From: Spirochaetales bacterium
GTDB taxonomy: Bacteria; Spirochaetota; Spirochaetia; Treponematales; UBA12059
DNA: 64,000 bases
Reading direction: 5' to 3'
NCBI GenBank assembly: GCA_016928955.1
Contig: JAFGJV010000004.1
Span: 350,618 to 414,617, forward strand
Each line of letters opens with the position of its first letter. Position 1 is the stretch's first letter. The translations under genes and the position numbers were made by a program. Below, one piece after another: positions 53,214-60,549 of the stretch. The notes under the pieces are model-generated. The model was not told the origin of the DNA. It saw only the letters and a list, made by a program, of their open reading frames with translations, and searched no databases.

Positions 53214-54053
53214 ATGGATCGGGAACGCGCACACAGGAAGATCCGCGACGCCGTGGTTGCCGGCATATTCTACCCAGACGAGCCGGCAGAGCTGGCGCGC
53301 GCCGTGGATGCCGCCCTGGACGCGTCCCCAAACGTGGAAACGGGCGCCCTTGCCATCTTGTCCCCGCGCGCCGGCTTTGGCTACTCGGGCGCCGTGCAGG
53401 CAGCCGCGTGGAAGGCAGCAGCCGGGCGTCCCGTGTCCCGTGTGGTCGTCTTAGGCACGCGGCGCTACAACGGCCAGGACAGCGTGTACCTACCCGAGTC
53501 GTCCGTATTCAAAACGCCCCTGGGGTTCATTCACGTGGACAGAGATCTGTGCGCCGAGCTGGAATCCTGCGGCACGATGTTCGACACCAACGACCTGCCC
53601 CACCTGGAAGACCATTCCATAGAAGTCCAGCTGCCGTTCATGCAGAGGCTGTTCCCGGATGCCGATTTGGTACCCCTGATCCTGGAGGGAGCGGACGGCG
53701 CCGTGGTTGCCAACCTGGCCAGGGCGTTGGACCTGGTGATCGCGCCTCTGGCTGCCGACACCCTGATCGTCGTGTCCAGCAACCTCGGCTCATCCAGGAA
53801 TTCAGACGACGCGCTTGCCACCAGCGAGCACATGCTGGAACTCATATCCAGCAAGCAGTGGCGCGGCCTTTTGGCCCAGCGTGACCACGGCTTTTCCCAT
53901 GGATCGGCTGCCCTGGCCGCCTTCCTGGCCATGAAGAACGCGTCCGCGCTGGACGTCAGCGTGCTGGCCAGGGCGGATTCCAAGACCTTGGGGCATGAGA
54001 GCGCCGACCGCGTGGTCCATTACGCGGCGGCGGCCTGGCGGAGGAAAAACTGA
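53214..54053 (+). CDS. MEMO1-like protein lacking the usual metal ligands
   Basis: A 279-residue protein of the MEMO1 (AmmeMemoRadiSam system B) fold family. The family body is clear: GALAILSPRAGFGYSG, LEDHSIEVQLPFMQRLFP and LIVVSSNLG. The residues that normally carry metal-ligand histidines are altered: PHAG reads PRAG (Arg52), GPSHH reads GTRRY (81-85), SSDxxH reads SSNLGSS (188-194), and the late Cys-Gly reads His229-Gly. It may therefore be a non-catalytic, partner-binding version. It is translated without an SD and is followed immediately by AMMECR1. Confidence 0.85.
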   Translation: MDRERAHRKIRDAVVAGIFYPDEPAELARAVDAALDASPNVETGALAILSPRAGFGYSGAVQAAAWKAAAGRPVSRVVVLGTRRYNGQDSVYLPESSVFKTPLGFIHVDRDLCAELESCGTMFDTNDLPHLEDHSIEVQLPFMQRLFPDADLVPLILEGADGAVVANLARALDLVIAPLAADTLIVVSSNLGSSRNSDDALATSEHMLELISSKQWRGLLAQRDHGFSHGSAALAAFLAMKNASALDVSVLARADSKTLGHESADRVVHYAAAAWRRKN

Positions 54054-54054
54054 T

Positions 54055-54600
54055 ATGCTGGATCTTGGTTCGGAGGACAGGGCCGGCCTTCTGGCCACGG
54101 CCCGAGAAGCCATTCGGGCAAGGTTAGGCCACAGAAAGCCCGCGTGGCCGGCCCTCAGTCCGGCCGCGGCCCAGCCCTGCGGCGCTTTTGTCACCCTGCA
54201 CAAGCACGGCAACCTCAGGGGCTGCATCGGAAGGATGGTGTCGTCCGAACCCCTGTACCAGGTAGTGCGCGACATGGCCGTGGCGGCCGCGTTCGATGAT
54301 CCCCGCTTCCCGCCCCTGGACGCGTCCGAGGAACCGGAGCTGGACCTGGAGATATCAGCCCTGTCTCCCATGGAAAGTTGCAAGCCGGACGACGTTCAGC
54401 CTGGAGTACACGGCGTTCATCTAAGCCTGGGCTGGAATTCCGGCGTATTCCTGCCCCAGGTGGCCCCGGAACAGGGCTGGGACCGTGACCAGCTCCTTCA
54501 CCATCTCTGCCTGAAGGCTGGATTGCCGCCCGGTTCCCACCGGGATCCCGGGGCCGAGCTCAAGCGTTTTACCGCGGTGGTGTTCGGAGAACGGGACTAG
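54055..54600 (+). CDS. AMMECR1-domain protein (AmmeMemoRadiSam system A)
   Basis: A 181-residue AMMECR1 family protein with the signature LRGCIGRM near residue 58. FVTLHKHGN precedes it, and RDMAVAAAFDDPRFPPL follows. The start is the ATG one base after the MEMO1 stop, with GAGG upstream; the frame extends into MEMO1 but not plausibly. AMMECR1 and MEMO1 are often encoded with a third, radical SAM, gene. That gene is not adjacent here. The biochemical role is not established. Confidence 0.9.
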   Translation: MLDLGSEDRAGLLATAREAIRARLGHRKPAWPALSPAAAQPCGAFVTLHKHGNLRGCIGRMVSSEPLYQVVRDMAVAAAFDDPRFPPLDASEEPELDLEISALSPMESCKPDDVQPGVHGVHLSLGWNSGVFLPQVAPEQGWDRDQLLHHLCLKAGLPPGSHRDPGAELKRFTAVVFGERD

Positions 54601-54615
54601 GCTTCCAAGGCCACA

Positions 54616-55497
54616 TCAGGCGGCGCGTACCCCAAAGCCTGCCAGCACCGTATGGATCAGGCGTTCGCAGTCCTCGTGATCGGTATGGTAGCCGCCTCGC
54701 TCTGTACGCTGCCTGATGACCACGGTGCCATAGTCGTCGTCCCCGCCGCGTTCCACCTCGTAGCCCCGCGCCCGGAATTCCGCGAACGACGCGTGCGTGG
54801 GCCCCGAGCGCCCGCGCGTCAGCACGACCGCGTACATATACGGCACCTGCCCGTTGGGTCCGGTATTGATGGCCACCTGGAACTGGACGCCAACCAGGTC
54901 GGCCGGCTTGCGCCTGGGTTCCAGCATCAGCCTCATGTCCTCAGGCACGTCCTTGCCGTCGGCGTCCTTGTCAAAGCGCAGATACGGCGTGAGCACAAAG
55001 CCGTCGGGCAGGCGGACCGACATGACGGACAGGAAACTGGGCAGGATGCGGTTCAGCGTTGGCGGCGTGAAGGCAGACACGCGGCCAAAAAAGAGCCCGG
55101 GCACGGAGAACAGCGCGGTGTCGATCAAGGCCAGCGACAGGGTACCCGATACGGGCATGGCTATCAGTGCGGCCAGGCCCAGGCCCATAAGGCCGAGCAC
55201 TCCCAGGGCCACGGGTCCGGCCAGCTTGGCCTTGATATTGCGGGTTTCCCGAATACCGTCGGCTATCCGGTCCACCTCCGCCACGGATACCGGCCGCCAT
55301 TCTTCCAGGCCTTGGTCGTCCGGCTTATTGGTCACGGGCTTGATGGCCAGCACCAACCACGCCGCGGCTATGGCCGGCACGGACAACAGGGGCAGGCCCA
55401 GAACGGTCTGGCATACCACAGCGAGCGCGTACAGGCCACCGGCGGCGGCCAGCCTAGCAGAAAGGCCCAGGCGCCCGAATCGGTAGTTCAGTTCCAT
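54616..55497 (-). CDS. Membrane protein of the radical SAM/CXXX locus
   Basis: A 293-residue protein with two N-terminal hydrophobic helices (about 18-55), a second pair (about 98-150) and a soluble C-terminal domain (about 160-293) that is basic and beta-rich (YMYAVVLTRGRSGPTHASF, DDDYGTVVIRQRTERGG). I recognise no family. I chose the ATG with AAGGAG eight bases upstream over a GTG six codons earlier. It overlaps the radical SAM gene end by ten bases, so it is the last gene of a four-gene coupled unit and may be an accessory or export component. Confidence 0.8.
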   Translation of the reverse strand: MELNYRFGRLGLSARLAAAGGLYALAVVCQTVLGLPLLSVPAIAAAWLVLAIKPVTNKPDDQGLEEWRPVSVAEVDRIADGIRETRNIKAKLAGPVALGVLGLMGLGLAALIAMPVSGTLSLALIDTALFSVPGLFFGRVSAFTPPTLNRILPSFLSVMSVRLPDGFVLTPYLRFDKDADGKDVPEDMRLMLEPRRKPADLVGVQFQVAINTGPNGQVPYMYAVVLTRGRSGPTHASFAEFRARGYEVERGGDDDYGTVVIRQRTERGGYHTDHEDCERLIHTVLAGFGVRAA

Positions 55498-56789
55498 GCG
55501 GATTTCTCCTTCCACGCGGCTTTCAGCTCGTCATAGCCGTTGACGCGCCAGTACAGCGGACAGGCTGCCTGGCAGGCGGTGAATAGGGAACAGGACCTGC
55601 ATTCATCGGGCGCGTAGCGCTTGTCCTTGAGAAAGGCCGCCCGCTCCGAGAACCACACAGCCCGGAAGCCGTCGGCCAGAAGGTTGCCCACGGGCTCCGG
55701 CCAGGACGAACACGGCAGAACGTCCCCTGAAGGCGACACGGACAGAAGCCCGTCGCAGGCGGCGCAGCTTTTGTTCCCAAGCCCCCGCGCTATGGGGTTG
55801 TACACGCACATGGGCATGGGCGAATACCAGAGAAAATCCACGCCGGCCGACAGCGCGGCCTTGCGGACCCTGTCTATGAACGCGCCCGTGTCAGCGTAGC
55901 TCAGCGACAAATCCCGCTCAGTCATGCCCCTGCCGGCGGGTATGAACAGGTTCATGGACATGCGGCGTATGCCCAGGCTGGCAACGTATGCAGGCAGTTC
56001 CAAAAGGGCGTCCAGGTTTTTTGCCGTGGCCGTGGAATTGGTCTGGACCTCCACGCCCGCCTTCATGAGGGCGCGGATACCGGCCACGGTTTCCGCAAAG
56101 GCGCCGCGCCTGCCCACCAAGAAGTCGTGCGTCCCCGCGTCCGGGGCCTCAAGACTGACCTGAGCCGTGCGGAGTCCGGAACGGACCAGCGAGCGTGCCC
56201 GGGCCTTGTCGGCCAGGGTGCCGTTGCTGACCAGGTTTACGCGCAGGCCTTTGGACACGGCGTACGCGGCCAGCTCCTCTATGTCCTTCCGCACGAGCGG
56301 CTCGCCGCCGGTAAACGAGAAGAACGGCAGTTTTGCCTCGTCTCGGAATATGTCTATGACGCGCTTAAAACCGTCCGTGTCCAGTTCGTGCCCGCCCTGC
56401 ACCTTGGCCAGGCCGTCGTCGCCCCCGCAGCCAGCGTAACAGAACAGGCAACGGTTGTTGCAGCGGTAGGTAACGGCTATCTCCCCGAGCACGGGCAGGC
56501 GCGTGAAGGAAAAATCGTAGGGCACACGGTCAAGCGACGACGCCTGTCCGCGGGCGGCCCGTTCCAGGTCGCGGAAAAAGGAGTCCACCTCGGCGGCACG
56601 TCCCTCGTCCATGCCCGGTATGTCCTCAAAGCGCCCGCCCGCCCCGAGGAACTCGACCAGCTGGGCACCTGTGGCATTGGTCTTGTACACCTGGTTAGGC
56701 GGCAAGATAACCACGTTGTCCTCCGTGCGCGCGTACGCGTACGGCCCAAGATCGAACCAGAAGCGGTATATCCAGGACAGGCGCTTCAA
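55488..56789 (-). CDS. SPASM-domain radical SAM enzyme, probable peptide maturase
   Basis: A 433-residue radical SAM protein. An N-terminal PqqD-like stretch (about 22-90) precedes the 4Fe-4S motif YRCNNRCLFC (Cys110, Cys114, Cys117) and GGEP (161-164). The C-terminus is a canonical SPASM domain: C-x9-G-x4-C followed by C-x2-C-x5-C-x3-C (Cys397-410). This architecture is typical of enzymes that modify ribosomal peptides by crosslinks or thioethers. I start it at TTG 56789, which overlaps the stop of the DUF2207 gene (TTGA); a longer frame to 56942 would only translate the CXXX repeats in the wrong frame. The likely substrate is the cysteine tail of the protein encoded just upstream. Confidence 0.9.
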   Translation of the reverse strand: MKRLSWIYRFWFDLGPYAYARTEDNVVILPPNQVYKTNATGAQLVEFLGAGGRFEDIPGMDEGRAAEVDSFFRDLERAARGQASSLDRVPYDFSFTRLPVLGEIAVTYRCNNRCLFCYAGCGGDDGLAKVQGGHELDTDGFKRVIDIFRDEAKLPFFSFTGGEPLVRKDIEELAAYAVSKGLRVNLVSNGTLADKARARSLVRSGLRTAQVSLEAPDAGTHDFLVGRRGAFAETVAGIRALMKAGVEVQTNSTATAKNLDALLELPAYVASLGIRRMSMNLFIPAGRGMTERDLSLSYADTGAFIDRVRKAALSAGVDFLWYSPMPMCVYNPIARGLGNKSCAACDGLLSVSPSGDVLPCSSWPEPVGNLLADGFRAVWFSERAAFLKDKRYAPDECRSCSLFTACQAACPLYWRVNGYDELKAAWKEKSAWN

Positions 56790-58471
56790 TGGGCGCCCCC
56801 GGACACGCAGGCCGAGTGGCAGGCCGAGTGGCAGGCCGAGTGGCACGCCGAGTGGCACGCCGAATGACAGGCGTCGTGGCAGGCGTTGTGGCAAGCCGAG
56901 TAGCAGGCGTCCACCGTGCCGGTATTGGGCGGAGTGAAGCAACCCGAGTAGCAGGCGGCCGAGCGCATGAACTCGGCATAGCCCGACTGCATCCCGTCCG
57001 GGAGCCTGAGCTCCGACAGGTAGCCGGGATGGGACACTACCCGCGCGTAGCCGTGCCAGTACGACCAGTACCGATGGTCGCGTCGGTAGGCTGTCCTGCG
57101 CTCGTCAGTCCAGGTTTCCTGCTCGCGCGCAAGCTCCGTTTCCTTGGCCAGCCTGTCGCGGTAGAAAGCCTTGGTGGCCTCCAGGTCGCAATCCCAGAGC
57201 TTCTCCTGCAAACCTTTGATGGCGTTCTCAAAAAAATCTGCCAGAAGGCCGGCCAGCACGTTGCCGTCCGCGTCAAAGGCGGCCAGGAAGGCCTCTTCCA
57301 GGGGATGTCCCGCTTTCTTGCCGGACAGGAAGCTAACGCGTAGCGGCTGTTCGCTCGTGATGGCCACGATGCCCTGGCCCCTGAGGCCTTCCAGCATGAT
57401 GGCGGCCACCCGCGGCAGGGGCAGCTCCATGAGCAAGGCCACTTCCACGGGATGGAGGTCGTCACGCACCTTGCCGGGCACCTGGAAACTGCCCACAAAG
57501 AGTTTGGGCGGCGTCCACGAGTCGCCTGCCCAGGCTATGCCTCCAACCATGGCCGCCCTGGCCGCGTGCCCCTTGGCGCGTTTATGGTACAGGAACAGGG
57601 CCAGGGCTATAGCCCCCCCGAACAGGGGAACAGCGAGCAAAGCCGGAAGCGCAAGGGGACGGATCCCGGGTTCTTGCTGGAAACCCACGCCGCTGTCTTC
57701 TGTGAACATGTTCGGTTCCGGCGTTGCGAGCCCTGAGCCGGCGTCGTCCAGTGCAACATCAATGCCCAGCCAGTCTTTTGGGAAATACAGCATGAGGTGC
57801 TGGCTTTCCTCGACACCCGGTCCCTCCTGATGGAACAGAATGGTCAGGTAATGACGCCCGTCATTCCCCGGCGACCCGTAGTAGTCTATCCGGTTCTGGC
57901 TGTTGACCTCGGGTTCGGTCAGCATGGGCACGGCCGCCTTGTCTTCCTGGCTGAGCTCGGGGCCATCCACCGACACAGGCGTCACCAGCCGCACGGTGCG
58001 GCTTTCCAATGGCTCGTCCCAGGTCACGGGCCCCCAGGAAAAGTACACCAGCGTGCCGTGCTCGTCGCTTTCCGTGATGCCCAACAGGCCGGCGCCCACC
58101 AGGTTGCCCGAGTAGTTCAGGTTGTAGTACGCCGTGCCCGAAAATCGGCGTCCGTCGGCAAGGAGCACGTCAAAGCGCGAGCCCAGGTCGTCTATCCGTA
58201 GCGGCACCCGCACCTGGCCTTCTAGGTCTGCGTAGCAGCGTTCCGGGTTCCACACCGGCTGGAACGCCTCGCCCTGAAAATAGAAACCGCCCATGGTGCC
58301 CTGGTCCACCCGCCATTCATAACGGTGGAAAAACTCGCCCAGGCCGTCTGGCCTGAGCACCACGGTGATATCGGCCGACACCAGGTCGGCGTCCAGGGCG
58401 TACGCGGGCGACGCGGCGAGCGCCGTGGCCAGCGCAAGCGCCAGCGCGACGCGGAAAAACCTGCTGTTCAT
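56786..58471 (-). CDS. DUF2207-type membrane protein with C-terminal CXXX-repeat tail
   Basis: A 561-residue membrane protein with a Sec signal (about 1-26), an extracytoplasmic DUF2207-like beta domain (about 27-268), one membrane helix (about 272-295) and a cytoplasmic part. The DUF2207 family usually ends in a Gly/Ser-rich tail. This protein instead ends in a cysteine tail: Cys507, Cys511, then nine cysteines exactly every four residues from 523 to 555 in units A-C-[H/Y/V]-[S/N/D]. Only two other cysteines (79, 428) occur. By topology the tail faces the cytoplasm, where the adjacent radical SAM enzyme would work. AAAGGAG precedes the ATG, which overlaps the preceding stop. Confidence 0.85.
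   Translation of the reverse strand: MNSRFFRVALALALATALAASPAYALDADLVSADITVVLRPDGLGEFFHRYEWRVDQGTMGGFYFQGEAFQPVWNPERCYADLEGQVRVPLRIDDLGSRFDVLLADGRRFSGTAYYNLNYSGNLVGAGLLGITESDEHGTLVYFSWGPVTWDEPLESRTVRLVTPVSVDGPELSQEDKAAVPMLTEPEVNSQNRIDYYGSPGNDGRHYLTILFHQEGPGVEESQHLMLYFPKDWLGIDVALDDAGSGLATPEPNMFTEDSGVGFQQEPGIRPLALPALLAVPLFGGAIALALFLYHKRAKGHAARAAMVGGIAWAGDSWTPPKLFVGSFQVPGKVRDDLHPVEVALLMELPLPRVAAIMLEGLRGQGIVAITSEQPLRVSFLSGKKAGHPLEEAFLAAFDADGNVLAGLLADFFENAIKGLQEKLWDCDLEATKAFYRDRLAKETELAREQETWTDERRTAYRRDHRYWSYWHGYARVVSHPGYLSELRLPDGMQSGYAEFMRSAACYSGCFTPPNTGTVDACYSACHNACHDACHSACHSACHSACHSACHSACVSGGAH
56807..56905 (-). repeat. 12-bp tandem repeat encoding the A-C-H-S tail
   Basis: About eight tandem 12-base units (minus strand consensus TGCCACTCGGCC) encode Cys523 to Cys555. 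The last five or six units are nearly identical and the first three have diverged (Y/H/N/D variants), as expected for a repeat that grows by slippage or unequal crossover at one end. Confidence 0.85.
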
Positions 58472-59082
58472 ACGGTCTCCTTTATCGACAGGCCGTCGTC
58501 GCGGTGGAGTCGTCCGCTTATGTCCTCAGTTGCCCGCTCGAGCTGGGCCGCCTTGTCCCTGAGGAGTCCGGCGACGCGGGCCTGGGCTTGCAGAACCCTG
58601 TCGTCATCGGCAAGTTCATAGCGGCGCTCGGTGGACGCGTCGTCCAGCTCCCTGAGATACAGGTTGATGACATCCAAGCCCTCGGCTATGGCGTCCTCGG
58701 CCTTGGGATCGCGGGTCTTCTCCCTGCGAGCTGCCTCCACGTATGCCCGCGCGCGCATGCCCAGAAGCTCGACCAGGGGCCTGAGCTCCGGGTCGGGCAT
58801 GCGTACGCTGGACAGGCGCCTGGCCATGGCGTCTGCTCCCGCCAGGTAGGCCTGCGCCTTTTTCCAGTCAGCGCGCTCGCGCTCTGCCTGGGCGGCTTTA
58901 GGGCCCGCGCCGGACAGAAGGCCGGCCACAAAGGCCGCCGACCACAGTCCGACGCCGCATAGGACGGCAAGGGCGGGGCCCAGCGCTCTGAACAGCAGGA
59001 AGGTCAGAACCAGGGAACCGGCCGTGGCCGCCATGCCCAGGGGTGAGCGTAGATAATGTCCAAGGTATGCACGGGTATCCAT
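58468..59082 (-). CDS. Small two-helix membrane protein, first gene of the radical SAM/CXXX unit
   Basis: A 204-residue protein with two adjacent hydrophobic helices near the N-terminus (about 9-50) and a long charged helical cytoplasmic part (coiled-coil-like, 65-204). It weakly recalls XpaC-like proteins, which I cannot confirm. I start at MDTRAY because a -10 box ends six bases upstream and no SD is present; other in-frame ATG codons lie 2 and 9 codons earlier. Its stop overlaps the DUF2207 gene start by four bases. Confidence 0.75.
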   Translation of the reverse strand: MDTRAYLGHYLRSPLGMAATAGSLVLTFLLFRALGPALAVLCGVGLWSAAFVAGLLSGAGPKAAQAERERADWKKAQAYLAGADAMARRLSSVRMPDPELRPLVELLGMRARAYVEAARREKTRDPKAEDAIAEGLDVINLYLRELDDASTERRYELADDDRVLQAQARVAGLLRDKAAQLERATEDISGRLHRDDGLSIKETV

Positions 59083-59088
59083 GCCCAT

Positions 59089-59094
59089 ACTGTA
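59089..59094 (-). promoter_or_regulatory. -10 box of the radical SAM/CXXX operon, leaderless layout
   Basis: TACAGT on the minus strand ends six bases before the ATG at 59082. The -35 region is weak (TTTCGG, about 17 bases upstream). This puts the four-gene unit under its own promoter, 55 bases after the OmpA-like gene. Confidence 0.45.
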
Positions 59095-59148
59095 GCAGAG
59101 GGCGGGCAAAGCCGAAAGAGACTGCGTGTCTGAAAAGAGAGCGTGGCC

Positions 59149-60549
59149 TCAATTAAGCACGGTTATTTCAACGCGCCTGTTCCGCGCCCTGCCCTGCTCC
59201 GTGTCGTTCGGGGCTAGGGGCACATCACCGCCGAGTCCTCGGTATATGAAGCGGCTCGCGGGTATGCCCCTGGCGACCAGCTCGTCAACGATGCGCTTGG
59301 CCCTGGCCTCGGACAGCTGGTACTGCCCCTGGGGCTTGCCCACGTCGGCCGCGTGGCCCTCCACCAGGAAGGTCCTGTCCGGAATTCGCTTGAGCGCCTC
59401 GGCTATGGCGTCCAGCCGCGGTTTTTCGCCCGCAAGGAGCTGGTCGCTGTCCGCCACAAAGCGCAGGTCAAAAAGGATGAGCACCACGCCCCTGTCGCTC
59501 TGGCTAACCGCGTAGGCGCCGCCCGGGGCCTCTATGGCCTGGCTGGCGGATGTCGTCGAGCTTGCCGTGCCCGTTTCGTCTGCTGTGGATCCCGTGGATG
59601 CCGCCGGGACGGTCCCTGAATCTGCGCCGCCCCCTGATGCACCGGTTGTGGCCACAGCGCCCGTACCCGCCGAACCCGCCTGCGAGCCTGAACCCGGCGC
59701 GGTTCCGCCGCCCGGTACGGCCTCCGGCACCCCGAGGGCTGCCGCCACCGCGGCGCGGTCGCCCGGCAGGGATCCTTTATGGAAATGCAGGATGAAGCCC
59801 TTGAGCCGCACGCTGGAGCCGTCCCGGTAGGTGTAGGTTTCGTCCACGCGCTCCCGTATGAACAGCGTTGCACCCGTGTCAGGGTCCAGCACGATGTCCG
59901 CTACCCTGCCCCCCATAGCCGAGCTCAGATTCGGGTCACCCTGCCGGTCGTTGCCCGAGTACCTGACGGCATAGCTTGCCTGGACAGACAGGGCCGGACG
60001 GCCTTCCCATACGGTGGAACCTTTGAATTCGTACTGTATGGCCGTCCGCACCCGGGTTGCCGGGGCGTTTGTCCGCGGCCTCACCACCACCACGCCCTCG
60101 CCCTGCCAGCGCCCGCCCACGGGCACTGGTTCCGGTGGCGGGGCTGGGACGCCGCGCAGTATGGGATAGCCAGGATCTTCCGTGAACGAGGTGACGCCGC
60201 CTGCGCTGACCGAAAAGGCCACCGGGAAGGACGCGTTGACCAAGGACGCGGCGTACGCGGAGCCGCGGAGGCTCTCCTCGAACAAGAGGACGTCTCCCCG
60301 ATACAGCGACGAGCCGGCCGGACCCGGACTGAGATCCAGTTCCAGCCTGGCCTGCCTCGACCACAAGCCAGAGTAGCGGCCGTTTTCGTAGCGGCTGAAA
60401 TCCGACCGTTCGCTGATAGCCACATGCCCGGCCGCCTGAACATAGGGCACAAGGCGTCCGCTTTGGTCTGTGGCCGCGTCCTGGGCATACAGGCCGGACA
60501 CCCCGAGCGCCGACAGGGCAAGGACTAGCAACGGTCGTGTCGTATTCAT
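59149..60549 (-). CDS. OmpA-family outer membrane/peptidoglycan-binding protein
   Basis: A 466-residue exported protein with a Sec signal (ending SGLYAQD, about residue 23) and a beta-rich periplasmic domain (about 25-270). A long Gly/Ser/Thr/Ala linker (about 275-346) leads to a C-terminal OmpA domain (VEGHAADVGKPQGQYQLSEARAKRIVDEL, then NRRVEITV). The OmpA domain binds peptidoglycan through its Asp and Arg, both present. It anchors an envelope component to the wall. The start overlaps the laccase-domain gene stop by four bases. Confidence 0.92.
   Translation of the reverse strand: MNTTRPLLVLALSALGVSGLYAQDAATDQSGRLVPYVQAAGHVAISERSDFSRYENGRYSGLWSRQARLELDLSPGPAGSSLYRGDVLLFEESLRGSAYAASLVNASFPVAFSVSAGGVTSFTEDPGYPILRGVPAPPPEPVPVGGRWQGEGVVVVRPRTNAPATRVRTAIQYEFKGSTVWEGRPALSVQASYAVRYSGNDRQGDPNLSSAMGGRVADIVLDPDTGATLFIRERVDETYTYRDGSSVRLKGFILHFHKGSLPGDRAAVAAALGVPEAVPGGGTAPGSGSQAGSAGTGAVATTGASGGGADSGTVPAASTGSTADETGTASSTTSASQAIEAPGGAYAVSQSDRGVVLILFDLRFVADSDQLLAGEKPRLDAIAEALKRIPDRTFLVEGHAADVGKPQGQYQLSEARAKRIVDELVARGIPASRFIYRGLGGDVPLAPNDTEQGRARNRRVEITVLN

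Noticed and set aside
55488..56789. SPASM radical SAM enzyme as the missing third member of the MEMO1-AMMECR1 system
   Set aside because: It is on the opposite strand, coupled to a different substrate-like gene, and has a SPASM domain and PqqD-like start not expected for the AmmeMemoRadiSam enzyme.
56807..56905. Short tandem repeat as a possible CRISPR array
   Set aside because: The units are 12 bases with no spacers, in frame, and encode a cysteine tail. No cas gene is nearby.
56790..56942. Longer N-terminus for the radical SAM protein
   Set aside because: These 51 codons are the cysteine repeat read in another frame (Gly-Val/Leu-Pro-Leu units) and do not resemble any family start; TTG at 56789 fits overlap coupling.
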